NCBI RefSeq assembly: GCF_001672755.1
Contig: NZ_LZKI01000090.1
Coordinates: forward strand, 1-36,824
Origin: Mycobacterium colombiense
GTDB lineage: Bacteria; Actinomycetota; Actinomycetes; Mycobacteriales; Mycobacteriaceae
Reading direction: 5' to 3'
DNA: 36,824 bases
A program made the position numbers and the translations under genes. Below are positions 27,133 to 35,752 of the stretch, piece after piece. Position 1 is the first letter of the stretch. Each line of letters opens with the position of its first letter. A model generated the notes under the pieces. It searched no databases and was not told where the DNA came from. It saw only the letters and a program-made list of their open reading frames with translations.

Positions 27133-28143
27133 ATGGACGACAAAGAGATGACGATGCGCGAGGCGCTGAACCTCGCGCTTGATCAGGCGCTCGCGGCCGA
27201 CGATCGGGTGTTTCTGCTCGGCGAGGACATCGCCGATCCCGGCGCATCCGGTCCGACCGCGGGGCTGTCGACGAAATACGGCCACGAACGCGTGCTCGAC
27301 ACCCCGATTTCGGAGGCCGCGATCCTCGGTGCGGCCATCGGGGCCGCGATCGACGGCCTGCTGCCGGTGGCCGAGATCATGATCATGGATTTCATCGGCA
27401 TCGCCGCCGATCAGCTGATCAACAACGCCGCCAAGCTGCGATTCATGACGGCCGGACGCACATCGGCGCCGATCACCGTTCGCACCCAGGTGTACGCCGG
27501 CCTGGCCACCGGCGCAACGCATTCGCAGAGCCTGGAAGCGTGGTTCATGCACATCCCCGGGATGAAGGTGATCGTGCCGTCGACCCCACGCGACGGCAAG
27601 GGACTACTGACGTCGGCGATCTTCGATCCCGATCCCTGCCTGTTCATCGAGACCATCCGGTTGCAGGGCAAGAAGGGGCCCGTCCCCGTCGAACCCGGCT
27701 TCTCGATTCCGTTGGGCCAGGCCGAGATCAAGCGGCCCGGCACCGACGTGAGCCTGATCGGCTACGGACGCTGCGTGCACGATGCGCTCACCGCCGCGGT
27801 CATGCTGGCCGAGCAGGGTGTCAGCGCCGAGGTCGTCGACCTGCGCACCCTGGTCCCGCTCGATGTCGAGACCGTCGTCGAATCCGTCCGGCGCACCCGC
27901 CGGGCCGTCACCGTGCACGACGCGGTCCAATTCGGCGGCCCGGGAGCCGAAATCGCCGCGACGCTGTCAACCGAATTGTTCGGCGAACTCGCCGCGCCGA
28001 TCGAGCGGGTCGCCGCGCGGTTCGTGCCCAACCCGGCCGCGGCGGCGCTCGAGGCACAGGTGTATCCATCGCCGGCCCGCATCGTGGCAGCGGCGCTCGC
28101 CACGTTTAGGGGCACCCTGGAAAAGGCGAAGGTGCATGGCTGA
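27133..28143 (+). CDS. TPP-dependent 2-oxoacid dehydrogenase E1 beta subunit
   Basis: 336 residues from the ATG at 27133 (M-D-D-K-E-M-T-M-R-E-A-L-N-L-A-L). It contains F-L-L-G-E-D-I-A near residue 32, T-P-I-S-E-A-A-I-L-G-A-A-I-G-A-A, and a C-terminal transketolase domain with P-L-D-V-E-T-V-V-E-S-V, all as in AcoB/PdhB-type beta subunits. An in-frame start at 27064 would lie inside the alpha gene and is rejected. Alpha and beta are expected to form an alpha2beta2 heterotetramer with the active site at the interface. The stop is inside the next gene, an 8-base overlap with the lipoyl-domain gene, so the three are co-translated. Confidence 0.92.
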   Translation: MDDKEMTMREALNLALDQALAADDRVFLLGEDIADPGASGPTAGLSTKYGHERVLDTPISEAAILGAAIGAAIDGLLPVAEIMIMDFIGIAADQLINNAAKLRFMTAGRTSAPITVRTQVYAGLATGATHSQSLEAWFMHIPGMKVIVPSTPRDGKGLLTSAIFDPDPCLFIETIRLQGKKGPVPVEPGFSIPLGQAEIKRPGTDVSLIGYGRCVHDALTAAVMLAEQGVSAEVVDLRTLVPLDVETVVESVRRTRRAVTVHDAVQFGGPGAEIAATLSTELFGELAAPIERVAARFVPNPAAAALEAQVYPSPARIVAAALATFRGTLEKAKVHG

Positions 28144-28381
28144 CTTCATCATTCGCATCCCCCGGGTCTCCGTGGCGGTGTCCGAGGCCGAACTCACCGG
28201 GCTGCTCGTCGGCGCCGGTGAGCACGTCGAGGCCGGCACACCCATCTACGTGATCGCCACCGAGAAAGTGGAACAGGAGATCGAAGCGGGGGCAGCCGGC
28301 ACCGTGCGCTGGACGGGCCAGGTCGGGACCATCTACGACATCGGCGCCGAAATCGGCGTCATCACGACGAGGGAAGGGTAA
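28136..28381 (+). CDS. stand-alone lipoyl (biotinyl/lipoyl attachment) domain protein
   Basis: 81 residues, exactly one lipoyl domain. Lys44 in A-T-E-K-V-E-Q-E-I aligns with the lipoylated lysine of the E-T-D-K-A hairpin; the flanking G-E-H-V-E-A-G-T-P-I and G-A-E-I-G-V-I are the usual symmetrical beta hairpins. It overlaps the E1 beta gene by 8 bases and is followed at once by a crotonase. It lacks the E1/E3-binding and acyltransferase domains of a normal E2, and no E2 or E3 gene is in the window. It could be a mobile acyl carrier serving an E2/E3 encoded elsewhere, or take part in a shortened reaction. A biotinyl carrier is less likely because the M-K-M motif is missing. Confidence 0.88.
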   Translation: MADFIIRIPRVSVAVSEAELTGLLVGAGEHVEAGTPIYVIATEKVEQEIEAGAAGTVRWTGQVGTIYDIGAEIGVITTREG

Positions 28382-28386
28382 GCCCT

Positions 28387-29259
28387 ATGGATCTCAACGA
28401 GACCCGCGAGAGAATCATCTACGACAAAGAGGGCCCGATCGCCCGCATCACCCTGAACTGGCCGGAGAAGGCCAACGCCCAGGACCAGAAGCTGGCCGAG
28501 GAGGTCGACGCCGCGCTGGCCGACGCCGACCGCGACTACGACATCAAGGTGCTGGTTCTCAAGGCCAACGGCAAGGGCTTCTGCTCCGGGCACGCGATCG
28601 GCAACAACGCCGTCGACTACCCGTCGTTCGTGGAGAACGCCATGGTGACGGGCCACCCGTGGAAGGCGCAGTCGGACCTCTTCGTCAAGCCCACCCTGAA
28701 CCTGTGGGAGTTCGCCAAACCCACCATCGCGCAGGTGCACGGCTACTGCGTGGGCGGTGGCACGCACATGGGGCTGACCACCGACATCGTCATCGCGTCG
28801 GAGGACGCCTACTTCTCCTACCCCCCGCTGCAGGGGTTCGGCATGCCGTCGGGCGAATGTTCCATCGAGCCTTGGGTGTTCATGAACTGGCGTCGTGCCG
28901 CCTACTACCTGTTCACCGCGGAGGTGATCGACGCCAAGAGGGCCTTGGAGGTCGGCCTCGTCAACGAGGTCGTCCCGCGCGACCAACTCGACGATCGTGT
29001 CGATGCGATCGCCCGCCACATCGCCCAGGCACCGTTGACCACACTGATGCTCACCAAGGCCAACCTGAAGCGGGCCTGGGAGCTGATGGGCATGCGGGTG
29101 CACTGGCAGAGCTCCAACGACCTGGTCGCGCTCGCCTCGATCAGCAAGGACGTGCAGCAGCTGATTCAGACCGTGTTCAAGGACAAGGTGCTGCCGTCCG
29201 AGCATGCCCGCCGCCAGGCCGCGGCAGCCGCCCAGACAGACGGCGCCGCAGCGACATAG
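28387..29259 (+). CDS. crotonase-fold protein lacking the hydratase glutamates
   Basis: 290 residues of the enoyl-CoA hydratase/isomerase superfamily. The CoA-binding and oxyanion regions are present (V-L-K-A-N-G-K-G-F-C-S-G-H at 57-69; H-G-Y-C-V-G-G-G at 118-125). The two glutamates of hydratases (Glu144 and Glu164 of the rat enzyme) align with His127 and Pro147, so a classical hydratase reaction is unlikely; a hydrolase, decarboxylase, isomerase or C-C cleavage role is possible. It resembles the minus-strand crotonase at 33933-34775, including the shared C-terminal W-E-L-M-G-M-R-V-H. It starts six bases after the lipoyl gene, so it is in the same operon. Confidence 0.9.
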   Translation: MDLNETRERIIYDKEGPIARITLNWPEKANAQDQKLAEEVDAALADADRDYDIKVLVLKANGKGFCSGHAIGNNAVDYPSFVENAMVTGHPWKAQSDLFVKPTLNLWEFAKPTIAQVHGYCVGGGTHMGLTTDIVIASEDAYFSYPPLQGFGMPSGECSIEPWVFMNWRRAAYYLFTAEVIDAKRALEVGLVNEVVPRDQLDDRVDAIARHIAQAPLTTLMLTKANLKRAWELMGMRVHWQSSNDLVALASISKDVQQLIQTVFKDKVLPSEHARRQAAAAAQTDGAAAT

Positions 29260-29267
29260 GCCCACCG

Positions 29268-30797
29268 GTGAACATCGCCGATCACGCGATCGCAGCCGCA
29301 CAGGCGCCGGCACTGGTGACCGACGGCGGCGCGATCTCGTTCGGCGAACTGCATGCCCGCAGCCAACGGGTGGCCGCGGCGCTGCACGAGGTGGGGCTGC
29401 GCCGCGGCGACGGCGTGGCCCTGGTCCTGCCGAACCGACCGGAGTTCTTCGAAATAACCTGGGGCGCTCAGCTTTCTGGTCTTTACTACACCGCCGTCAA
29501 CACCCATTTCCGGCCGGACGAGGTCGGCTACGTCATCGACGATTCGGACGCCAAGGCGGTCTTCGTCGATGCCTCGATGCCCGAACTGGCCGCGCACATC
29601 CGCGAGGCCAACGCCGCGGTGATCGCCCACATCGCGGTCGGCGGACCCCTGCCGGGCTGGCGATGCTACGAGGACGCATTGGCGGCCGCGGGCGACGCCC
29701 CACCGGCATCGGACGGGTCGGAGATGCTCTATTCGTCCGGCACCACCGGACGGCCCAAGGCGGTGCGACGGCCGCTTCCCGCCGACGGCAACGGATCCTG
29801 GGCGCAGTCGGTCCTCGAGATGGCGCTCATCCACAAGTACGGGATGGGCCCGTCGAGTGTGTACCTGTCCCCCGCGCCGCTGTATCACGCGGCGGGGGTG
29901 AACTACACCATGGCGGCCAGCCGGGTGGGCGCCGCGTCGATCCTCATGCGCAGGTTCGACGCCGAAACGGTGTTGAGTCTGATCGAGACCCACCGGGTGA
30001 CCCACGCGCAGTTCGTGCCGACGATGTTCGTGCGCATGCTCAAGTTGCCCGCGGCGGTCCGGAAACGCTATGACGTGTCGAGCCTGCGGTGCGTCATTCA
30101 CGCGGCGGCGCCGTGCCCGGTCGATGTCAAACACCGGATGATGGAGTGGTTCGGACCTATCATTCACGAATACTACGGTGGCACAGAGGGATTCGCGGGG
30201 ACCACGATTGGGCCGCAGGATTGGCTCGCGCATCCCGGTTCGGTGGGGATCCCGATGGCCCCGGTGCACGTGGTCGGCGAGGATGGCCAGGAACTGCCCG
30301 TGGGCGAATCCGGCGAGCTGTATTTCGAAGGCGGGCCCGACTTCGAATACTTCAAGGATCCCGCCAAGACCGCATCGGTATACAACGACCGCGGGTGGCG
30401 ATCGCTCGGCGACATGGGCTATGTCGACCGCGACGGCTTCCTGTATCTCACCGACCGGTCCACGTTCATGATCGTCTCCGGCGGGGTGAACATCTACCCG
30501 CAAGAGGTGGAGAATCTGCTCGTCATGCACCCGAAGCTGGTCGACGCGGCGGTATTCGGGGTGCCCAACGACGAATTCGGCGAAGAGGTCAAGGCCGTCG
30601 TGCAGCCGGCCGACGGCGTGGTGCCCGGACCCGAGCTCGCGGCCGAACTCGTCGAATACTGCCGGGCTCACCTGGCCGGGTACAAGTGCCCGCGCACCGT
30701 CGAATTCGGCACCCTGCCCCGCGACCCGAACGGAAAACTGTACAAGAGACGCATCCGCGACCGTTACTGGCAGGGACGGGTATCGCGGATCTTGTGA
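29268..30797 (+). CDS. acyl-CoA synthetase (AMP-forming, ANL superfamily)
   Basis: 509 residues from a GTG at 29268, nine bases after the crotonase stop. All ANL motifs are present: P-loop Y-S-S-G-T-T-G-R-P-K-A-V, Y-Y-G-G-T-E-G, R-S-L-G-D-M-G-Y, the hinge region D-R-S-T-F-M-I-V-S-G-G-V-N-I-Y-P-Q-E-V-E, and the catalytic lysine Lys490 in N-G-K-L-Y-K-R. It activates a carboxylic acid through an acyl-adenylate to the CoA thioester in the cytosol. It is of the mycobacterial FadD type, and its neighbours suggest an aromatic or alicyclic rather than a plain fatty acid (inference). Upstream in-frame codons as far as 28659 lie inside the crotonase and are not used. Confidence 0.93.
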   Translation: MNIADHAIAAAQAPALVTDGGAISFGELHARSQRVAAALHEVGLRRGDGVALVLPNRPEFFEITWGAQLSGLYYTAVNTHFRPDEVGYVIDDSDAKAVFVDASMPELAAHIREANAAVIAHIAVGGPLPGWRCYEDALAAAGDAPPASDGSEMLYSSGTTGRPKAVRRPLPADGNGSWAQSVLEMALIHKYGMGPSSVYLSPAPLYHAAGVNYTMAASRVGAASILMRRFDAETVLSLIETHRVTHAQFVPTMFVRMLKLPAAVRKRYDVSSLRCVIHAAAPCPVDVKHRMMEWFGPIIHEYYGGTEGFAGTTIGPQDWLAHPGSVGIPMAPVHVVGEDGQELPVGESGELYFEGGPDFEYFKDPAKTASVYNDRGWRSLGDMGYVDRDGFLYLTDRSTFMIVSGGVNIYPQEVENLLVMHPKLVDAAVFGVPNDEFGEEVKAVVQPADGVVPGPELAAELVEYCRAHLAGYKCPRTVEFGTLPRDPNGKLYKRRIRDRYWQGRVSRIL

Positions 30798-30818
30798 TGT
30801 GACACAAGGGATGACGAA

Positions 30819-32225
30819 ATGGCTGTAGGAATGGGCAACGAGATCTCCAGCACGCGAACCCCGCGTCGGCCGGGGGCGAATTGGACGCCGCTACCGGTGC
30901 CGTGGGCGGTCCAGACCGCCGATCGAATTCCCAAGCAGCGCTACTACGACCCGGAGTTCTATGCGCTGGAAGCGGAGATGTTCTGGCCACGGGTGTGGCA
31001 GATGGCGTGCCGGCTCGAGGAGATCCCCAAGCCCGGCGATTTCGTCGAATACGAAATCCTCGACGAGTCCATCATCGTGGTGCGGGTGGATAGCGACACC
31101 GTGCGCGCCTACCACAACGCCTGCCGCCACCGCGGCGTGAAGCTGGTGGAGGGCAACGGGAATCGGCGCACCTTCGTGTGCCCGTTTCACGGCTGGTGCT
31201 GGGGCATCGACGGCCGCAACACGTTCGTCCTGCGGCCCGAGGAGTTCGCCGCGGAGAACATGGCCGACGACGACCTGCAGCTGGTGTCCGTGCGCTGCGA
31301 GCTGTGGGGTGGTTGCGCGTGGATCAACCTCGACGACGACGCGCCCGCATTGCGTGACTGGATGGAGCCGTTCGCGACGATCTACGACGCGTGGCAGGTG
31401 GACTCGCTGCGCGTGGAGTGGTGGCAATCGTGCCTGCTGCCGGTGAACTGGAAGCTGGCGACCGCGGCGTTCATGGAGGGCTACCACGTCCCGCAGACCC
31501 ACCCGCAGCTGCTGCCGTCCGCGCAAACCGGCGAGCCTTCCGCGGCAGTGCATCCCGTCGTCGCGAGCAGCCTGTATTTCATGCGCACGCTCGGTAACGG
31601 GATGGGCGGCATGACGCACGAGAACGACATCCGCATCGCCGAGGGCTTGCAAAACATCGAGTTGCCGGCCGATCCGGCCGCGGCGATGGCGGCGTGGCGC
31701 AGCGCGCTCAACGATGCCGTCGTCAACTGGCACCGCGCCCGCGGCAGCGGCATGCCCGATCTCAACGACCTGGTGCGCCGCGGGATCACCGACGCGATCG
31801 GATTCGCCTTCCCACACCACTTCATCCTGCCGACGTACAGCAGCGCATCCTCGTATCGCATCCGCCCACTGGGGCCCGAGGAGACGCTGTTCGAGATCTG
31901 GTCTCTGACGCGGTTCCCGGCGGACGCGTCGGCCGGCAAACCCAGGCCCCCAGAACCGATGGCGCCCGACGATCCGCGCTGGCCGCCCATCCCCGCCCAG
32001 GATTTCTCCAACCTGCCTCGGCAGCAGAAGGGGTTGCACTCCAAGGGCTTTGAATTCATGCGCCTGTCCGACCAGATCGAGGGCCTGATCTCGAATTTCG
32101 AAAGGGTCATCGACGGTTTCTTGGCCGGCCTGCCCTATGCCGCCCTGCTGCCCGCCATCCAGAAGACCAACACCACCATCGATGTACCGATCGCCGACCT
32201 CGGCTTCGGCTCGGAGGCGCCATGA
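30819..32225 (+). CDS. Rieske non-heme iron oxygenase, alpha subunit
   Basis: 468 residues. The [2Fe-2S] Rieske centre is C102-x-H104 and C121-x2-H124 (A-C-R-H-R-G and C-P-F-H-G-W). The mononuclear iron site is E-G-Y-H223-V-P-Q-T-H228 in the C-terminal catalytic domain. It is an aromatic-ring-hydroxylating type alpha subunit that would hydroxylate or oxidatively demethylate a substrate with O2. No small (beta) subunit, ferredoxin or reductase is encoded nearby, so reductant must come from elsewhere; the ferredoxin at 5952 is far away and better matched to CYP143. The stop overlaps the ATG of the flavoprotein gene (ATGA), implying that the two enzymes act on the same intermediate. Confidence 0.93.
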   Translation: MAVGMGNEISSTRTPRRPGANWTPLPVPWAVQTADRIPKQRYYDPEFYALEAEMFWPRVWQMACRLEEIPKPGDFVEYEILDESIIVVRVDSDTVRAYHNACRHRGVKLVEGNGNRRTFVCPFHGWCWGIDGRNTFVLRPEEFAAENMADDDLQLVSVRCELWGGCAWINLDDDAPALRDWMEPFATIYDAWQVDSLRVEWWQSCLLPVNWKLATAAFMEGYHVPQTHPQLLPSAQTGEPSAAVHPVVASSLYFMRTLGNGMGGMTHENDIRIAEGLQNIELPADPAAAMAAWRSALNDAVVNWHRARGSGMPDLNDLVRRGITDAIGFAFPHHFILPTYSSASSYRIRPLGPEETLFEIWSLTRFPADASAGKPRPPEPMAPDDPRWPPIPAQDFSNLPRQQKGLHSKGFEFMRLSDQIEGLISNFERVIDGFLAGLPYAALLPAIQKTNTTIDVPIADLGFGSEAP

Positions 32226-33922
32226 CCACCCGGTGGGACCACTCCGCGGACCTGGTCATCGCCGGCAGCGGCGGGGGCGGCATGGTCGCCGCCCTGGCCG
32301 CGCTGGACTGCGGCCTGGAACCGCTGGTCATCGAAAAGCAACCGCTGGTGGGCGGCTCGACGGGGTTGTCGGGCGGCATCGTCTGGCTGCCGAACAACCC
32401 GTTGATGCGGGCGGACGGCATCGCTGACTCACACGAGGACGGGCTGGCCTATCTGGCCGACGTGGTCGGCGACATCGGCGCACCCTCCTCCCCGGAGCGA
32501 CGCGAGATGTTCCTCAGCGCCGGCTTCGAGATGATCAACTTCCTCACCCGCAAGGGTGTCCGACTGATCCGGTGTGCGGGCTGGAGCGACTACTACCCGA
32601 ACCACAAGGGCGGCAATGCGTCCGGACGCGCCGTCGAGGGCATCCCGTTCGATGCGGCGAGGCTCGGCGTGTGGCGCGACAAGGTGCAGCCGCCGCTGGC
32701 CAAGAACTACGGATATGTGGTGCTGACCAACGAATTACGGTCCGTTCAGTATTTCAACCGCGCGCCCCGCGCCTTCGCCGTCGCAACGCGGGTGTTCCTG
32801 CGCACCGCCCTGGCGCGGGCCCGCCGCCGCCGGCTCCTCACCAACGGCGCGTCGCTGATCGCTCAGATGCTCAAGGCGCTGATCGATCTCAGCGGCGGTA
32901 ATCCCCCGCTGTGGACCGAAGCCGCGATGGCCGACCTGGTCGTCGACGACGGCCGGGTGGTCGGCGTGCGTGTCATGCGCGACGGGCGGCCGCTGAACGT
33001 GGAGGCCCGGAAGGGAGTCCTGTTGGCCGCCGGCGGTTTCGGCCACAACAAGGAGATGCGCCGCCGGTACAGCGGTGACCAGCCCAACGAAGGGAAGTGG
33101 TCGATCGCCAACGCCGGCGACACGGGCGAGGTGCTCGAGGTGGCGATGCGGCTGGGCGCCGAGACCGACCTGCTGGACGAGGCATGGTGGCTGCCTTCGG
33201 TTTTCATCGCCAACGGCGGTGCCGTCGCCGCGTCCCTGGGGTCCGGACGCCAGCGCCCCGGCGCCATCTACGTCGACTCGGCCGGCAGGCGGTTCTGCAA
33301 CGAGTCCAACTCCTACGTCGAGGTCGGCAAGGCGATGTATGCGAACAAGGCCGTGCCGTGCTGGATGATCTTCGACGAGGGATACGTGCGCCGATACGTC
33401 ACCAGCGCCAATCCCCTGAAGCGAAATCAGCCGCTGCCCCCCGAGCTGATCGAGTCCGGCGCGGTCAAGCGCGCCGCGACGATTTCCGGCCTGGCCCACG
33501 AGATCGACCTTCCCGCCAACGAATTGGCGGCCACGATCCGGCGGTTCAACCAATTCGCGGCCAGGGGGCTGGATCCCGACTTCGGCCGGGGTCAGTCGGC
33601 CTACAACGACTGCCTCGGCGACCCCGGATACCGGCCGAACGCCGCCATCGGTCCGCTGGACACCGCCCCGTACTACGCGACTCGGGTGCTCCCCGCCGAC
33701 GTCGGGACGTGCGGCGGGGTGATCACCAACGAGCACGCCCAGGTTCTCGGCGAAGACGATCGGGTGATCGAGGGCTTGTACGCGACCGGCAACACCACCG
33801 CGACCGTGATGGGGCGGACGTATCCGGGGGCCGGCGCGAGCATCGCCAGCTCGATGGTGTTCGGGTACGTGGCCGCCCGCCACGCGGCGGGACGCAAGCT
33901 CGCCGGCGAGATGAGCCGCTAG
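32222..33922 (+). CDS. FAD-dependent dehydrogenase, 3-ketosteroid-delta1-dehydrogenase-like
   Basis: 566 residues. The N-terminal dinucleotide motif G-S-G-G-G-G-M-V-A-A-L and V-I-E-K bind FAD; G-G-S-T-G-L-S-G-G follows at about 41-49. The C-terminal G-N-T-T-A-T-V-M-G-R-T-Y-P-G-A-G-A-S-I is very like the KstD motif that holds a conserved Tyr and Gly (T-Y-P-G). The family (fumarate reductase/KstD flavoproteins) removes or adds hydrogens next to a ketone. A cyclic ketone substrate fits the SDR upstream, which could make such a ketone (inference). The start overlaps the Rieske gene stop by four bases. It converges with the crotonase at 33933, 10 bases away. Confidence 0.92.
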   Translation: MTTRWDHSADLVIAGSGGGGMVAALAALDCGLEPLVIEKQPLVGGSTGLSGGIVWLPNNPLMRADGIADSHEDGLAYLADVVGDIGAPSSPERREMFLSAGFEMINFLTRKGVRLIRCAGWSDYYPNHKGGNASGRAVEGIPFDAARLGVWRDKVQPPLAKNYGYVVLTNELRSVQYFNRAPRAFAVATRVFLRTALARARRRRLLTNGASLIAQMLKALIDLSGGNPPLWTEAAMADLVVDDGRVVGVRVMRDGRPLNVEARKGVLLAAGGFGHNKEMRRRYSGDQPNEGKWSIANAGDTGEVLEVAMRLGAETDLLDEAWWLPSVFIANGGAVAASLGSGRQRPGAIYVDSAGRRFCNESNSYVEVGKAMYANKAVPCWMIFDEGYVRRYVTSANPLKRNQPLPPELIESGAVKRAATISGLAHEIDLPANELAATIRRFNQFAARGLDPDFGRGQSAYNDCLGDPGYRPNAAIGPLDTAPYYATRVLPADVGTCGGVITNEHAQVLGEDDRVIEGLYATGNTTATVMGRTYPGAGASIASSMVFGYVAARHAAGRKLAGEMSR

Positions 33923-33932
33923 GCGGTCACCG

Positions 33933-34775
33933 TCACGTTGGCGGCGACTCGGGTTTGTCGACGAACTCGCGCGGCTTCATGCCCGACTGCATCAGCTCGG
34001 CCCGCCGCGCCTGCACGTCGGTCGCGGCGCCGACCATATTGGTCAGGATGTGGCTGACCTGCAGATGCACCCGCATGCCCATCAATTCCCACGCACGCTT
34101 GACGTTGTTTTTGACCGCCATCAGTGTGGTCAACGGGATTTGGGCGATCTTGCGCGCCATCTCCTCCACGGTGTCCTCGAGCTGGTCGCGCGGGACCACC
34201 CTGTTGAGCAGGCCCCACTCGAGGGCCTGCTGCGCCGACAGGGTCGGCGCGAGCAGCAGCCAGTCCATGGTGCGGTGCCAATTCATCAGCAGCCACGGCT
34301 CGATCATCGTGTGACCGCCGGGCTCGCCGAGGCTTTGGGCAAGTGGCATCTGGAAATACGCGTCCTCGGAAGCGACACAGAAGTCGGTCAGCAAGCCGAG
34401 ATAGATTCCGCCGCCCATGCAATAACCGTGGATTTGCGAGATGGTCGGCTTGGGGAATTCCCACAGATACAGCGTCGGCCATAAAAAGAGATCGGCGGTG
34501 CCCTTGTACAGATCCTCGAAGGTGTCCCCGAAATCCGGATAGGGGTTCTCGTCCGGATCCCAGCGTGCCACATGGCCGCCGCAGAATCCCTTGCCGTTCG
34601 CCTTTAGGATGACGACCTTGATGTCCTTATCGCGGTCAGCCTCGTGCAGGCAGCTGTCGACCTCGCCGACCAGCACCGCGTCTTTCGTGTTGGCCTTGTC
34701 CACCCGGTTCAGAATGATCCGCGCAATCGGCGGTTCGCGTTCGTAAATGACCGCTTCCAGGACGCGCCGCTCCAT
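33933..34775 (-). CDS. second crotonase-fold protein lacking hydratase glutamates
   Basis: 280 residues, a paralogue of the crotonase at 28387. Shared features: L-K-A-N-G-K-G-F-C-G-G-H, H-G-Y-C-M-G-G-G, E-P-W-x-x-M-N-W and W-E-L-M-G-M-R-V-H. Tyr125 and Leu145 occupy the positions of the rat Glu144 and Glu164, so the usual hydratase mechanism is not available. The substitutions are different from those in the first copy (His/Pro), suggesting distinct reactions. It is transcribed opposite to the flavoprotein gene and diverges from the nitrile hydratase genes across 118 bp. Likely cytosolic and CoA-dependent. The exact reaction is not predictable. Confidence 0.9.
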   Translation of the reverse strand: MERRVLEAVIYEREPPIARIILNRVDKANTKDAVLVGEVDSCLHEADRDKDIKVVILKANGKGFCGGHVARWDPDENPYPDFGDTFEDLYKGTADLFLWPTLYLWEFPKPTISQIHGYCMGGGIYLGLLTDFCVASEDAYFQMPLAQSLGEPGGHTMIEPWLLMNWHRTMDWLLLAPTLSAQQALEWGLLNRVVPRDQLEDTVEEMARKIAQIPLTTLMAVKNNVKRAWELMGMRVHLQVSHILTNMVGAATDVQARRAELMQSGMKPREFVDKPESPPT

Positions 34776-34893
34776 CCTGGTGACATTACCGGAGACCGCA
34801 ATAGTGGCGAATTCGCTTTGTGGTTGCGCAATGTTCGCGGGAGGAGTGAAGTGTATGCAGGCGCTGCACTAGTCCGTGACGAATGGAGCTGGG

Positions 34894-35733
34894 ATGACGA
34901 CTCCGTCGGACCGAGCGGCACAGCTCGACCTGATAGCCCGGCTGCAGTCCTCCTACCCCGAACTCCCCGACGCTCCCACGCCGGATCTCATTGACCACGA
35001 ACGGTTCAGGGCGTACGTCAAGACTCCGCACGACGTCGGCGGCGAGCCGGACGCGCCCATCGAATACGAGAACAAGCAGTACGAGATCTGGGAGCACAAC
35101 ACCTACGTCCTGTGCGAGGTGCTCGGCTGGCGTGGGATCTGGTTGTCCGAGGAACGACGCCGGATGGGCAACGTCGACCTGGGCCGCACCATCTATCTCG
35201 GCCTCCCCTACTACGGGCGGTGGCTGCTGGCGGTCGCACGTGTCCTCGCCGAGAAGCACCACGTCGGCCTCAGCGAATTGGCCGAACGCATGGCCGAGGT
35301 CAAGGCCCGCTATGCGGAAGGCGTGCGCGGAAATGCCTTGCAGGCCAAGCCCAAGTCCGAGGGTGACCCCGCCGCCGTCACCCGCAACCGGCACCACCTC
35401 CACGCCGTCGGCAAAGGCGACCCACAGGTGTTCGCCGGCCAGGCCGGCACGCCGAAGTTCAGCGTCGGCGACAAGGTCGTGGTGCGGGATCTGCCCGTGC
35501 TGCTCTACACCCGCACCCAGGAGTACGTGCGCGGCGCGACGGGCGAGGTCGCGGTCGTGTCCTATGAAAGCCCCGCCGCCGAGGACGAAACCTGGGACGG
35601 GCCAGCCCAACAACCCGAATGGTTCTACATCGTTCGGTTCAACCTCTCCGAGTTGTGGCATGGCTACACCGGACCAGGCAATGACACGCTGCAGACCGAG
35701 CTCCCCGAGCGGTGGCTCGCCTCGGCCGAATAG
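34894..35733 (+). CDS. nthB: nitrile hydratase beta subunit
   Basis: 279 residues from the ATG at 34894, preceded by GGAGC; a GTG at 34876 is an alternative. It is longer than the usual about 220-230 residues because of a 40-residue N-terminal segment ahead of the H-D-V-G-G motif. A helical middle part (V-L-C-E-V-L-G-W-R-G-I-W through L-S-E-L-A-E-R-M-A-E-V) is followed by the SH3-like C-terminal domain (F-S-V-G-D-K-V-V-V-R, then Y-V-R-G-A-T-G-E-V and W-F-Y-I-V-R-F). It pairs with the alpha subunit 19 bases downstream. Beta-before-alpha order is the order of cobalt-type nitrile hydratases. Thiocyanate hydrolase is a related possibility, but there the beta part is split in two. Confidence 0.9.
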   Translation: MTTPSDRAAQLDLIARLQSSYPELPDAPTPDLIDHERFRAYVKTPHDVGGEPDAPIEYENKQYEIWEHNTYVLCEVLGWRGIWLSEERRRMGNVDLGRTIYLGLPYYGRWLLAVARVLAEKHHVGLSELAERMAEVKARYAEGVRGNALQAKPKSEGDPAAVTRNRHHLHAVGKGDPQVFAGQAGTPKFSVGDKVVVRDLPVLLYTRTQEYVRGATGEVAVVSYESPAAEDETWDGPAQQPEWFYIVRFNLSELWHGYTGPGNDTLQTELPERWLASAE

Positions 35734-35752
35734 CGTCGGAAAGGACCGCAGC

